Source of the DNA: DASRDB01 sp035652815
GTDB lineage: Bacteria > Chloroflexota > Ktedonobacteria > Ktedonobacterales > Ktedonobacteraceae
Assembly (NCBI GenBank): GCA_035652815.1
Contig: DASRDB010000006.1
Location: forward strand, 186,001 to 250,000
Reading direction: 5' to 3'
DNA: 64,000 bases
The notes beneath the pieces were generated by a model. That model ran no database searches. It had not been told where the DNA came from and saw nothing but the letters and a program-made list of their open reading frames with translations. Shown here piece after piece: positions 36,568 to 44,326 of the stretch. The stretch's first letter is position 1, and every line of letters begins with the position of its first letter. The position numbers and the translations under genes were made by a program.

Positions 36568-38868
36568 ATGGAGCCGACTACCTTTGGAGCGATGCTCAAG
36601 CGCTATCGCATGGCGGCTGGTTTGACTCAGGAGGCATTGGCTGAACGGGCCAACCTCAGTACGCGGGCGATCAGCGACCTGGAACGAGGTCTCAGCCGTG
36701 CGCCTCGCTATGATACACTTGATATGCTCACAAGTGCGATGAACCTCGAGGCCCCGCAGCGGGCCGCCCTGTTTGCCGCAGCTCGGCCTACTTTACCGAG
36801 AGAGGACGCGAAAGCCGCTCCCCTACAGGTGCTTCCGTTCCCACCCACTGCTCTACTCGGGCGGGAGCAGGAAGTCGCACAGGCACGTGACCTTTTGCGA
36901 GAGCGTGAGGTGCGTCTGCTCACCGTGTCCGGGCCAGGCGGGGTCGGCAAGACCCGCCTCGCGCTCGAGATCGCACACGACCTCCGCTCAGGTTTTGCCG
37001 ATGGCCTCGCCTGGATTGACCTGACGGCTCTGCGCGATCCTTCGCTCGTTCCAAAGACCGTGGCGCACACACTGGGGCTGCGTGAACAGACGGATCATGC
37101 ATTCTCCGAGCAGGTGCGTGCTTTCCTCCAGGACAAACAGTGCTTGCTGATTCTGGATAATGTTGAGCATGTCCTCTCCACAGCAGACTTCATAGCCGAT
37201 CTGCTCACAAACTGCCCACGTCTGCAGGTGCTGGTCACGAGCCGGGTGCCCTTGCACCTGCGGGCTGAACAACAACTGATGCTGACTCCTTTATCGCAAG
37301 CCGCTGCCATGGCCCTCTTTCGAGAGCGAGCACAGCAGGTGCAGAGGGGTCTGGATGTCAACGAACAGATAGTGGCAGCCATTTGTGACCAGCTGGATCG
37401 ACTCCCTCTGGCCATCGAACTGGCAGCAGCACACGTCAGAGTGCTCTCCCTTCCGGTACTGCTAGACCGTCTCTCGCAGCGGCTCTTGCTCCTGCGTGGA
37501 GGTGCCAGGGATCTGCCGGAACGCCAGCGGACGATGCGTGAAGCGATCGGCTGGAGCTACAACCTGCTTACAGCCACACAACAGCGCTGGTTCCGTGCGC
37601 TGGCCGTGTTTATGGGAGGCTGTCAGCTTGCAGCAGCCGAAGCCGTCTGTCAGGGCGAGGAACCTATTGCCCTCGATGCCGGACTCTCGACCATCGCGGC
37701 TCTCGTCGATGCCAGCCTCGTTCAAGTAGAGATCATGCGAGACGGTCTGCCACGCTACCGCATGCTCGAAGTGATTCGCGAGTATGTGCTCGAACAATTG
37801 CGAGCAGCAGGGGAAGAGGACCTTTATCAGCGGCGCCATGCCGAGTATTATGCGGAGCTGGCCGAGGAATCGGAGCGCGTAGGGCCATCTCAGGGGAGCC
37901 GCGAGGTGCATCTCGACCAGGAATCGGCCAATGGACGTGCCGCGCTGCACTGGTCCTACGAGCGAGGAGAGGTGGCGCTCGGACTACGGCTGGCTGCATG
38001 GTTTGGACTGTTCTGGTTGAAACGCGGTCAGATGCGTGAAGGGAGCATGTGGCTGGAACGGATGCTAGCACTGGACAAGGCTACCGGGGCGCAGGCGGCC
38101 CCGCTTGCTGTTCGCAGTAGAGCATTTTATAATGCAGCGCGCCTGGCCATGCACCTGGGCAGCAATGAGCGTGCAGAAGCGTTAGCCAGAGAGGCACTAG
38201 CTTTGGCAAAACAGACGGGAGACCAATTTGAAATCACCCACGTGCTTGCCACGCTCGGTTCCATAGCGCTGGCCTCGGGAAAGGAAGAAGAGGCCAGCGC
38301 CTACTTCACAGAAAGTTACGAAGCGTCCAAACGGGCAAATGATGCGGGGGATGCTCGTCCTATTGGACTTGCCCTGCTGAACCTCGGCGAGTTGGCGCGC
38401 AAGCGCGGAGAGTTCGCATATGCCACAGCTTTGCTGGAAGAAGCTCTCGCCAGGACGCGCGCCCTTGATATGACTTGGGGTATTGCCAACATCCTTACCT
38501 TGCTGGGGCATCTTGCTCGCCAAGAGCAGGACTACGAGCGAGCAAAAAGGTGTTACCGGGAGAGCCTGACGATCTACCAGCAGCTGGGCAATGCCACCTA
38601 CACTGCCTGGTGCCTGGAAGGCATCGCCGCTGTGGCTTGTGCGCAAGGGAACTATGAGCGTGCAACAAGATTGGCTGCCGCAGCTGCCGTGCTGCGTAGA
38701 GCGGCACATACCCCTCTTCCCTCGCCCGAACAGGAAGACTTTGATAGGGTGGTCATGACCGCTCGTGCTGAACTGGATGAAAGTGTCTTCACAGAACAGT
38801 GGAACATTGGCTCAACTCTGACACAAGACGAGGCCATCTCTTACGCCCTGATGGGGCTTGCCAAGTGA
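36568..38868 (+). CDS. XRE-family regulator with STAND ATPase and TPRs
   Basis: A 766-residue one-component regulator. Residues 1-70 are a Cro/CI-type helix-turn-helix (MLKRYRMAAGLTQEALAERA, NLSTRAISDLERG). A STAND/NB-ARC ATPase follows (LTVSGPGGVGKTRLALEIAH, QCLLILDNVEHV), then winged-helix and TPR regions to the end. In relatives the TPR sensor holds the ATPase closed until a ligand binds. GAGAGCAGGGG precedes the ATG. It is divergently placed from the SnoaL-like and ABM genes, the usual position for a local regulator. Confidence 0.92.
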   Translation: MEPTTFGAMLKRYRMAAGLTQEALAERANLSTRAISDLERGLSRAPRYDTLDMLTSAMNLEAPQRAALFAAARPTLPREDAKAAPLQVLPFPPTALLGREQEVAQARDLLREREVRLLTVSGPGGVGKTRLALEIAHDLRSGFADGLAWIDLTALRDPSLVPKTVAHTLGLREQTDHAFSEQVRAFLQDKQCLLILDNVEHVLSTADFIADLLTNCPRLQVLVTSRVPLHLRAEQQLMLTPLSQAAAMALFRERAQQVQRGLDVNEQIVAAICDQLDRLPLAIELAAAHVRVLSLPVLLDRLSQRLLLLRGGARDLPERQRTMREAIGWSYNLLTATQQRWFRALAVFMGGCQLAAAEAVCQGEEPIALDAGLSTIAALVDASLVQVEIMRDGLPRYRMLEVIREYVLEQLRAAGEEDLYQRRHAEYYAELAEESERVGPSQGSREVHLDQESANGRAALHWSYERGEVALGLRLAAWFGLFWLKRGQMREGSMWLERMLALDKATGAQAAPLAVRSRAFYNAARLAMHLGSNERAEALAREALALAKQTGDQFEITHVLATLGSIALASGKEEEASAYFTESYEASKRANDAGDARPIGLALLNLGELARKRGEFAYATALLEEALARTRALDMTWGIANILTLLGHLARQEQDYERAKRCYRESLTIYQQLGNATYTAWCLEGIAAVACAQGNYERATRLAAAAAVLRRAAHTPLPSPEQEDFDRVVMTARAELDESVFTEQWNIGSTLTQDEAISYALMGLAK

Positions 38869-39319
38869 ACAGCCCAAAAACGATCTCAACATGCTACCAC
38901 CATTTCTCTTGCAGCCAGCTCCTTCATCAGGCTCCTCTTCCATTTCCATACCCTATAGTTCTAGCTTACAGAAGTAAGCGGTCTTTGGAGGAATTCTCCG
39001 GCCTCACTACAGCGTGAGAAGACCGTTTCAGGACGAGTTCCTTTTTCAGGATTATTTTGTACCGGGTATGAGGGAGTACTTAGCAAGCGGGCGGTGCCAT
39101 ATTCGCTGCCCATATGTGGATACTCACTTCTGTCGAGGTTTCTCACAGACCTTGTGCAGAGTGTAGAAAATGTGAGAAGTATAGGCTGAGTGGACGATTT
39201 CTACTAACTAGAACCCCTATTAGGAGAGGGGAAGTTTGGCTGAGCACTAGCGCCTTCCCCTCAGCAGTATCAGTGCCATTAGTGTTGAAGAGTCTCAGCT
39301 AATCGAGGAGACCCTTCCC
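38869..39319. other. Gene-free intergenic region
   Basis: Lies between convergent genes. It contains a worn inverted repeat (GCGGTCTT near 38979 with AAGACCGT near 39018) and a GAGGGGAAG/CTTCCCCTC hairpin near 39224-39262 that could terminate either gene. No coding or RNA feature seen. Confidence 0.45.
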
Positions 39320-40087
39320 TCAGTGAGGCCCCATGCGCAGGGCTCCATCGAGCCTGATTACCTCGCCGTTCAGCATTGGATTTTCAATGATCTGCTTTGC
39401 CAGCAGGGCGTATTCGCTGGGGCGACCGAGGCGTGGGGGGAATGGGACTTGCTGGCCGAGCGAGATGCGGGCCGGTTCTGGCAGGGCACCGAGCAGGGGC
39501 GTGTCGAAGATGCCGGGAGCAATGGTCATGACGCGAATGCCGAAGCGGGCGAATTCGCGGGCGATGGGCAGCGTCATGCCGACGATGCCGCCTTTGGAGG
39601 CGGAATAGGCGGCCTGTCCGATCTGACCATCGAAGGCGGCGACGGAGGCGGTGTTGATAACGACGCCGCGCTCGCCATCCTCGTTGGGTGTGTTCTGGGA
39701 CATCGCGGCGGCGGCAAGGCGAATGGCGTTGTACGTGCCGATGAGGTTCACCTGGATGACTCGCGTGAACGATTCGAGGCTGCTCGGGCCATTTTTGCCG
39801 AGGACTCTTTCAGCTATGCCGATACCGGCACAATTTATGAGGATATGCAGACCGCCAAAGTTTTTGAGGGCAGCATCAACTGCGGCCTGCACAGAGGCTT
39901 CGTCGGTGACATTGGTTTGAACGAAGGCGGTCGCGCTACCGAGTTCGCTGGCAAGCGCGTTGCCGGTTTCAGCATTCAGATCGGCGATTACGGCTTTCGC
40001 GCCGGATTGTGTAAGGAGGCGCACGCAGGCAGCGCCCAGGCCGGACGCGCCGCCGGTAACAAGAGCAACTCTGTTCTGAATATCCAT
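39320..40087 (-). CDS. Short-chain dehydrogenase, 3-hydroxyacyl-CoA dehydrogenase type-2-like
   Basis: A 255-residue classical SDR. ALVTGGASGLGAACVRLL is the NAD(H) loop, with ADLNAETG after strand two favouring NAD. LINCAGIGIAERVLG is the NAG-type motif, and YSASKGG carries the catalytic Tyr and Lys. The C-terminal MLNGEVIRLDGALRMGPH matches the HSD10 type that oxidises short 3-hydroxyacyl-CoAs and some steroids. A role in fatty-acid or branched-chain amino-acid catabolism is likely. AGGAAGC precedes the ATG. It has no operon partner. Confidence 0.93.
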   Translation of the reverse strand: MDIQNRVALVTGGASGLGAACVRLLTQSGAKAVIADLNAETGNALASELGSATAFVQTNVTDEASVQAAVDAALKNFGGLHILINCAGIGIAERVLGKNGPSSLESFTRVIQVNLIGTYNAIRLAAAAMSQNTPNEDGERGVVINTASVAAFDGQIGQAAYSASKGGIVGMTLPIAREFARFGIRVMTIAPGIFDTPLLGALPEPARISLGQQVPFPPRLGRPSEYALLAKQIIENPMLNGEVIRLDGALRMGPH

Positions 40088-40184
40088 AGAGCTTCCTTTC
40101 TGTTTTGTTCAGGAAAATAGATGATTCATTTTACAACATAGCGAAGCCGATTCTGGTATCTGCTATAATGCGGTAAGCTAAACT

Positions 40185-41279
40185 GTGAAGGCGAGGACAA
40201 GACCTGTGCAGCAGATTCAAAACAACCCCGCGCAATCACTCGCAACATTGAAGGAATTTTCCAGAAGAGATTACCTTGAAGCGCCGGAAACGTATCTTGA
40301 GGCGCTGGAAGCTGTTTCAGGCATCCTCACGCAGGAGGGCGGGCTGGTGCAGTTACCGGATGTGCCCACTATTATCCTGCCCGACCTGCATGCGCGACGA
40401 GAGTTACTGATCGAGGTATTAAGCACGCATATTGAAGAAGGCTCTGTTGCGGGCGGCCAGATTTTCGAACTATTGCAGCAGGGGCGGATCAATGTGGTCT
40501 GTGTGGGAGATATCCCGCATTCGGAGATGCGTTCGGACTGGGTGATTAACCTGGATGGGGAGTGGACGCAGGAACTGTTGGATCGAGAGATGGTGCGTTC
40601 GCTGGGTACGGCGTTGATGGTGATGTACCTCAAGCTCCAGTATCCGGCGCATTTTTTCTGCCTGCGCGGCAATCACGACGACATGGCGGGAGAACTGGCG
40701 AGGGATTTCCGCAAGTATGTAGGGCTGAAGTACAATGAGAACGATCAACTTGTGCTGAATGACGAGGGCAAACCAGTTCTCACCTCGGATAAGGGCGAAT
40801 CAATACTGGTGCGAGAATGGGTGCTGAATAGAAAGGGTTGGGGCTATAAGTTTTTGTATAAGTGGAGTCGCTTTGAACGGGCGCTGCCATTGATGGCGCA
40901 GGGGTCGTATTTCGTGGTCAGCCATACGCTGCCGCACCAGGCGGTAAAGAAGACCGATATTCAGGACATGTATCGACCGCGCATTGTGTCGCTGGAACTA
41001 ACATTGCGCCGGGGAGTAAAGCAGGAGGCCATCGAGGGAACGCTGGAGAATCTGGGCGTTCGGGAACAGGTGAAACGCTGGTTTCATGGGCATACGCCTG
41101 TTCCGCAAGAGAAATATGGTGGCAAATACGACGAGGGACTGGATGGGCTGACAATTCGCTTGAATAACCCGAAAAAGTATGTGTTTGCCTATGTGCCCGC
41201 TTCGACGGATGAACGGCTGTTTGATCCTGAAAAGGATGTGTATATCAAAGCAGAGGATGAGGGGAGATTTTATAGGTAG
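40185..41279 (+). CDS. Metallophosphoesterase (PPP-like phosphatase)
   Basis: About 364 residues from a GTG at 40185; a GTG at 40206 is at least as likely because GAGGA sits about 8 nt upstream of it. The metal-binding set is present in order: IILPDLHARR (DxH), VVCVGDIPHSE (GD), FFCLRGNHDDM (GNHD), FVVSHTLPH and WFHGHTPV (GH). It should hydrolyse phosphomono- or diesters using two metals. A TATAAT at 40164-40169 could be its -10 box. An inverted repeat at 41307 follows it. Confidence 0.88.
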   Translation: MKARTRPVQQIQNNPAQSLATLKEFSRRDYLEAPETYLEALEAVSGILTQEGGLVQLPDVPTIILPDLHARRELLIEVLSTHIEEGSVAGGQIFELLQQGRINVVCVGDIPHSEMRSDWVINLDGEWTQELLDREMVRSLGTALMVMYLKLQYPAHFFCLRGNHDDMAGELARDFRKYVGLKYNENDQLVLNDEGKPVLTSDKGESILVREWVLNRKGWGYKFLYKWSRFERALPLMAQGSYFVVSHTLPHQAVKKTDIQDMYRPRIVSLELTLRRGVKQEAIEGTLENLGVREQVKRWFHGHTPVPQEKYGGKYDEGLDGLTIRLNNPKKYVFAYVPASTDERLFDPEKDVYIKAEDEGRFYR

Positions 41280-41306
41280 GCGTGCGTGATAAGCAGGGCA
41301 TTAGTA

Positions 41307-41399
41307 CCGGGGCGACCGCGAGGGTCGTCCCTACTATACAATAGTACATCTTTTGCGCGTTTTCGTCTATAGTAGGGGCGACCCTCGCGGTCGCCCTGG
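41307..41399. repeat. GGGCGACCGCGAGGGTCG inverted repeat
   Basis: Two 32-nt arms (41307-41338 and 41368-41399) are complementary except at two positions, around a 29-nt loop. A closely related element with CAAGGGTACG in place of CGAGGGTCG lies at 50425-50502, so these are two members of one dispersed palindromic family. Confidence 0.8.
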
Positions 41400-41416
41400 A
41401 ACTTAACCTGAATGAT

Positions 41417-41995
41417 TCATCCATTCGAGCCTGTGTCATTGGCGGCCTCAGCCTGCTCAAGCTCCTGTTCCCGGATGTCTTTGATCCATTCATATTCGGC
41501 CTGCCAGTGCTGTACCACGTGCTTCATCATTCTGAGGAGATTTTGCAGAAAAGCGGGATAGTTGGCGAGTTCGTGTACGAGGTTGTTCATTTCGGTCTGT
41601 ACATGAAGCATGGTGATCTGGCAGTAATTGAGGTAGTGGTTGACCAGCAGCAGGCGCTCGTCGGAGCGCAAGAGGTCGAAGTAGCTCATTTTGTGGTAGA
41701 AGACTTTTTGATAGTCGCCGAGATTGGACGAGGTATCCATCATTAACTGGTGAAAACGCTTGCGCCCTTCCTCGGTGATGGTGAACGTGCGCGAGCGGCG
41801 CTCTCCTTTCGTATAGTCATGACGTTGCTGTAGAGGCGCGATCAAGCCTGTCTGCTCCAACTTGTTCAACATGGTGGAGAGTGTGCCGCTGCTGATTTTA
41901 GCCCAGGGGCCAATCTGGTCGTTGGTAATTTTCATGATGAGATAGGCATGCATGGGCATGCGCATCAAGAGAGAAAGAATAATGAATTCGTACAT
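41417..41995 (-). CDS. PadR-family transcriptional regulator
   Basis: A 192-residue repressor. The first 90 residues are the PadR winged helix (FIILSLLMRMPMHAYLIMKI, LSTMLNKLEQTGLI, and the wing RRSRTFTITEEGRKRF); the rest is a helical dimerisation domain of the Vir/PadR C-terminal type. PadR proteins usually repress a neighbouring transporter or detoxification gene and respond to small aromatics. It starts 9 bp after the membrane protein gene, so the pair forms an operon and is probably autoregulated. Confidence 0.92.
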   Translation of the reverse strand: MYEFIILSLLMRMPMHAYLIMKITNDQIGPWAKISSGTLSTMLNKLEQTGLIAPLQQRHDYTKGERRSRTFTITEEGRKRFHQLMMDTSSNLGDYQKVFYHKMSYFDLLRSDERLLLVNHYLNYCQITMLHVQTEMNNLVHELANYPAFLQNLLRMMKHVVQHWQAEYEWIKDIREQELEQAEAANDTGSNG

Positions 41996-42004
41996 GGTGT
42001 TGCC

Positions 42005-42472
42005 TTAACGCGAGAGAGCAATGCCAATCGTGTAGGCGACGGCAGCCATCAAGAAGCCCATTGACATGAAGAGCGAACTGAAATCATGTCCATAGTTCAT
42101 GAAGCTGGCACCGTTAAAACCTGCCAGGATGATCCCCAGCGCTCCCACTACCGAAACAGTAATCCAGGCTCTCCTGCGCGCTGCAATGGCGTAGCCGATC
42201 AGAAGCAATGCGGCAAGGAACAACACAAGCCCTACTATAGCGTGAAGCAGCAACCAGAGCGGCGCATTCACTAATGCCCACGCTACTCCCTGTACCACTC
42301 CTGAAAAGTATTCCGGGGCATTAACTCCTGGATGGCTTGCTGGAACCTGCACAAAGAGATTGACCAGCATGCCGATCAGAAATTGAACACCCAGCAAAAT
42401 GAGGATGAGCGCAGTGACGAAGCGCAACCTGGAAAAGTGGGATGATTTGTCGAGCGAGGATACTTTTTGCAT
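42005..42472 (-). CDS. Four-helix membrane protein co-transcribed with PadR
   Basis: A 155-residue integral membrane protein with four clear helices (VTALILILLGVQFLIGMLVN, LLHAIVGLVLFLAALLLIGY, ITVSVVGALGIILAGF, and LFMSMGFLMAAVAYTIGIAL). No catalytic motif. GGAG precedes the ATG. Its gene is first in a two-gene operon with a PadR regulator, which suggests an envelope function induced by a small molecule. Family not recognised. Confidence 0.8.
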   Translation of the reverse strand: MQKVSSLDKSSHFSRLRFVTALILILLGVQFLIGMLVNLFVQVPASHPGVNAPEYFSGVVQGVAWALVNAPLWLLLHAIVGLVLFLAALLLIGYAIAARRRAWITVSVVGALGIILAGFNGASFMNYGHDFSSLFMSMGFLMAAVAYTIGIALSR

Positions 42473-42609
42473 GGGAAAATCTCCATCTTTTAAGGTTTAG
42501 GAGCGAATAGCTTTTCTAATAGCTTTATTAAAGGTATTGTAAGGAAGAAGTGGATTGTTTGTCAAGTAGTTGGGAGGTATTCGAGTAGTTAGGGACGAAG
42601 GTAGTGAGG

Positions 42610-42690
42610 GACTGGAAGCCACCCGCAAGGGGATGGCTCTACAAGCGGTGTCATATTGTAGAGCCATCCCCTTGCGGGTGGCTTCCAGTC
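42610..42690. repeat. 35-bp perfect inverted repeat
   Basis: Arms 42610-42644 and 42656-42690 are exact complements (left arm begins GACTGGAAGCCACCCGCAAG) with an 11-nt loop. A third, partial copy of one arm (GGGTGGCTTCCGG) follows at about 42700. It lies upstream of the pheST leader. Confidence 0.85.
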
Positions 42691-43018
42691 TCAGCTCTAC
42701 GGGTGGCTTCCGGCAGGCAAATTTATATGGAAAAACTACTAGACAATTGGCACTAAATCTGGCATACTATAGAAAATTCTGGAAAAATAGACGCTGAAAA
42801 GCAACGATGGGGAAAAGTAGGCAGATGAGGGAATGACAGAGAGAAAAGGTCATCGGCTGCAAGCCTTTTCATTCCCGAATGTGTTGAAGTTCGCCCCAGA
42901 GCTGGCTGTTGAGCATCTTTGATCGAAAGATGGGTAGACAGCCCCGGAAGTCCCCGTTACAGGACAGGCCAAGTGGAACCTTTGCCTCAGACTTACTTGC
43001 GGTTGAGATGGGTTGTAC

Positions 43019-43099
43019 TGTAGGGACGGGATTCATCGCGTCCAACCTGCTCACGGCTCATTCCATACCGAGGTGGACGCGATGAATCCCGTCCCTACA
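43019..43099. repeat. TGTAGGGACG inverted repeat inserted in the T-box leader
   Basis: Two perfect 26-nt arms (43019-43044 and 43074-43099; the left begins TGTAGGGACGGGATTCATCG) belong to the family seen at 78-253. The element lies between Stem I and the antiterminator, so the leader RNA would carry an extra 26-bp hairpin there. Confidence 0.85.
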
Positions 43100-43157
43100 T
43101 CATCACATTCAAAGCTGAGGTATAGGTTCAATCTGGGTGGTACCACGGAGTAGGTTA

Positions 43158-43200
43158 AGCTGACAACTTCGTCCCTGTGACATGTTGTTGGCTTTTTTTT
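43158..43200 (+). terminator. T-box-controlled intrinsic terminator
   Basis: AGCTGACAAC (43158-43167) pairs with GTTGTTGGCT (43184-43193) over 10 bp including two G-T wobbles, followed by eight T residues. The antiterminator strand TTCGTCCC lies in its loop, so the two folds exclude each other. Confidence 0.85.
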
Positions 43201-43245
43201 ATTGCCTGTCATAAGTTGGCTAGTGAGAGACAGGAGAGAGGAATT

Positions 43246-44295
43246 ATGAGTAACATCGTACAACAGGACATTTTAGCGCAACTTGAGCAGTTGCGCCGGG
43301 AGGCGGAGGAGGCATTGGTGCAGGCGCATGATGCAGCTTCAACGCAGGCGTGGCATAGCGAGTACCTGGGCCGCAAGGGACGCCTGACGGGTATCCTGCG
43401 CAACCTGGGAAGTTTGCCTGCCGAAGAAAGGCCACAGGTTGGCAAGGTGGCGAACGAGGTCAAGGTTGCGTTAGAACAGGCGCTGAAGGAGCGGCAGGAG
43501 GCGATTGAGCAGGAAGAATTGGAGGCGCGACGGCGGGCGGAGAACGTGGATGTGACGCTGCCGGGACGCCCGCAGACATTGGGGAGGCTGCATATCACCA
43601 CGCGAGTATTGCGAGACATCTACAGCATTTTCTCAGCGATGGGTTTCCAGATTTTCGAGAGTCCAGAGGTAGAGACAGATGAATATAACTTCCAGTTGCT
43701 CAATATGCCACCGGGACATCCTGCCCGAGATATGTGGGATACTTTCTATACCACAACGCCGGGATTGCTGCTGCGCACGCATACCAGCCCTGGGCAGATA
43801 CATGCCATGAGAAGATACGCACCAGAGCCGATTCGCGTGATCTTGCCAGGGAAGGTGTATCGCTACGAGCAGGTCACGGCGCGCTCGGAGTCAATGTTCT
43901 ACCAGGTTGAGGGATTGGCGGTTGGGCGCGGGATAACTTTCGCTGATCTCAAGGGCGTGTTGATGAACTTCGCTAATCAGATGTATGGCGAGGGGCGCAA
44001 GGCTCGTTTTCGTAAGAGCTACTTCCCGTTCACAGAGCCTAGCGTGGAGATGGATATTGACTGCGTGCTGTGCGGCGGGAAGGGCTGCGCGATCTGTAAA
44101 TATACGGGCTGGCTGGAGATACTGGGCGCGGGTGTAGTGCATCCACAGGTGCTGGAATACGGTGGTTATGATCCTGCCGAGTTCAGCGGCTTCGCCTTCG
44201 GTATGGGGCCGGAACGCATGGCGCTTCAGAAGTACGGTATCGACGATATACGTTACTTCTACGCCAACGATGCAAGGCTGTTCGAGCGAGTGTAG
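43246..44295 (+). CDS. pheS: Phenylalanyl-tRNA synthetase alpha subunit
   Basis: A 349-residue class II synthetase subunit that charges tRNA-Phe as an alpha2-beta2 enzyme. The ATG at 43246 follows AGAGAGGAA; an upstream extension of the frame lies inside the T-box leader and is rejected. The N-terminal coiled coil (about 1-85) contacts tRNA. Motif 2 is around LLRTHTSPGQIHAMRRYAPE, with PIRVILPGKVYRYE following, and motif 3 is GFAFGMGPERMALQKYGIDD. The gene is 31 bp upstream of pheT in the expected order. Confidence 0.97.
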   Translation: MSNIVQQDILAQLEQLRREAEEALVQAHDAASTQAWHSEYLGRKGRLTGILRNLGSLPAEERPQVGKVANEVKVALEQALKERQEAIEQEELEARRRAENVDVTLPGRPQTLGRLHITTRVLRDIYSIFSAMGFQIFESPEVETDEYNFQLLNMPPGHPARDMWDTFYTTTPGLLLRTHTSPGQIHAMRRYAPEPIRVILPGKVYRYEQVTARSESMFYQVEGLAVGRGITFADLKGVLMNFANQMYGEGRKARFRKSYFPFTEPSVEMDIDCVLCGGKGCAICKYTGWLEILGAGVVHPQVLEYGGYDPAEFSGFAFGMGPERMALQKYGIDDIRYFYANDARLFERV

Positions 44296-44326
44296 GGGAA
44301 GAATTCGGAAGAGGAGAAGAGAGAAG

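Larger units (their letters stand above)
42790..43205 (+). ncRNA. T-box leader of pheST (tRNA-Phe sensing)
   Basis: The T-box core AATCTGGGTGGTACCACGG is at 43130-43148; the TGGT bulge would pair with an ACCA tRNA end, as in tRNA-Phe. Stem I is closed by TGGGG (42808-42812) and CCCCA (42894-42898); its upper helix pairs GGGAATGA with TCATTCCC. TTC, a Phe codon, sits at 42890-42892 just before the closing strand, where a specifier belongs. TTCGTCCC at 43168-43175 is the usual partner of the antiterminator. Uncharged tRNA-Phe should stabilise the antiterminator and switch on pheS and pheT. The leader is longer than normal because an 81-bp palindrome sits inside it. Confidence 0.9.

Noticed and set aside
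23704..38868. STAND proteins as anti-phage Avs-type defence
   Set aside because: They carry DNA-binding, kinase or cyclase modules typical of regulators and no nuclease, protease or other killing effector. Nearness to the CRISPR array alone is not evidence.
39323..40120. 265-codon frame antisense to the SDR
   Set aside because: It mirrors the SDR gene, has no motif, and the minus-strand protein has complete SDR signatures.
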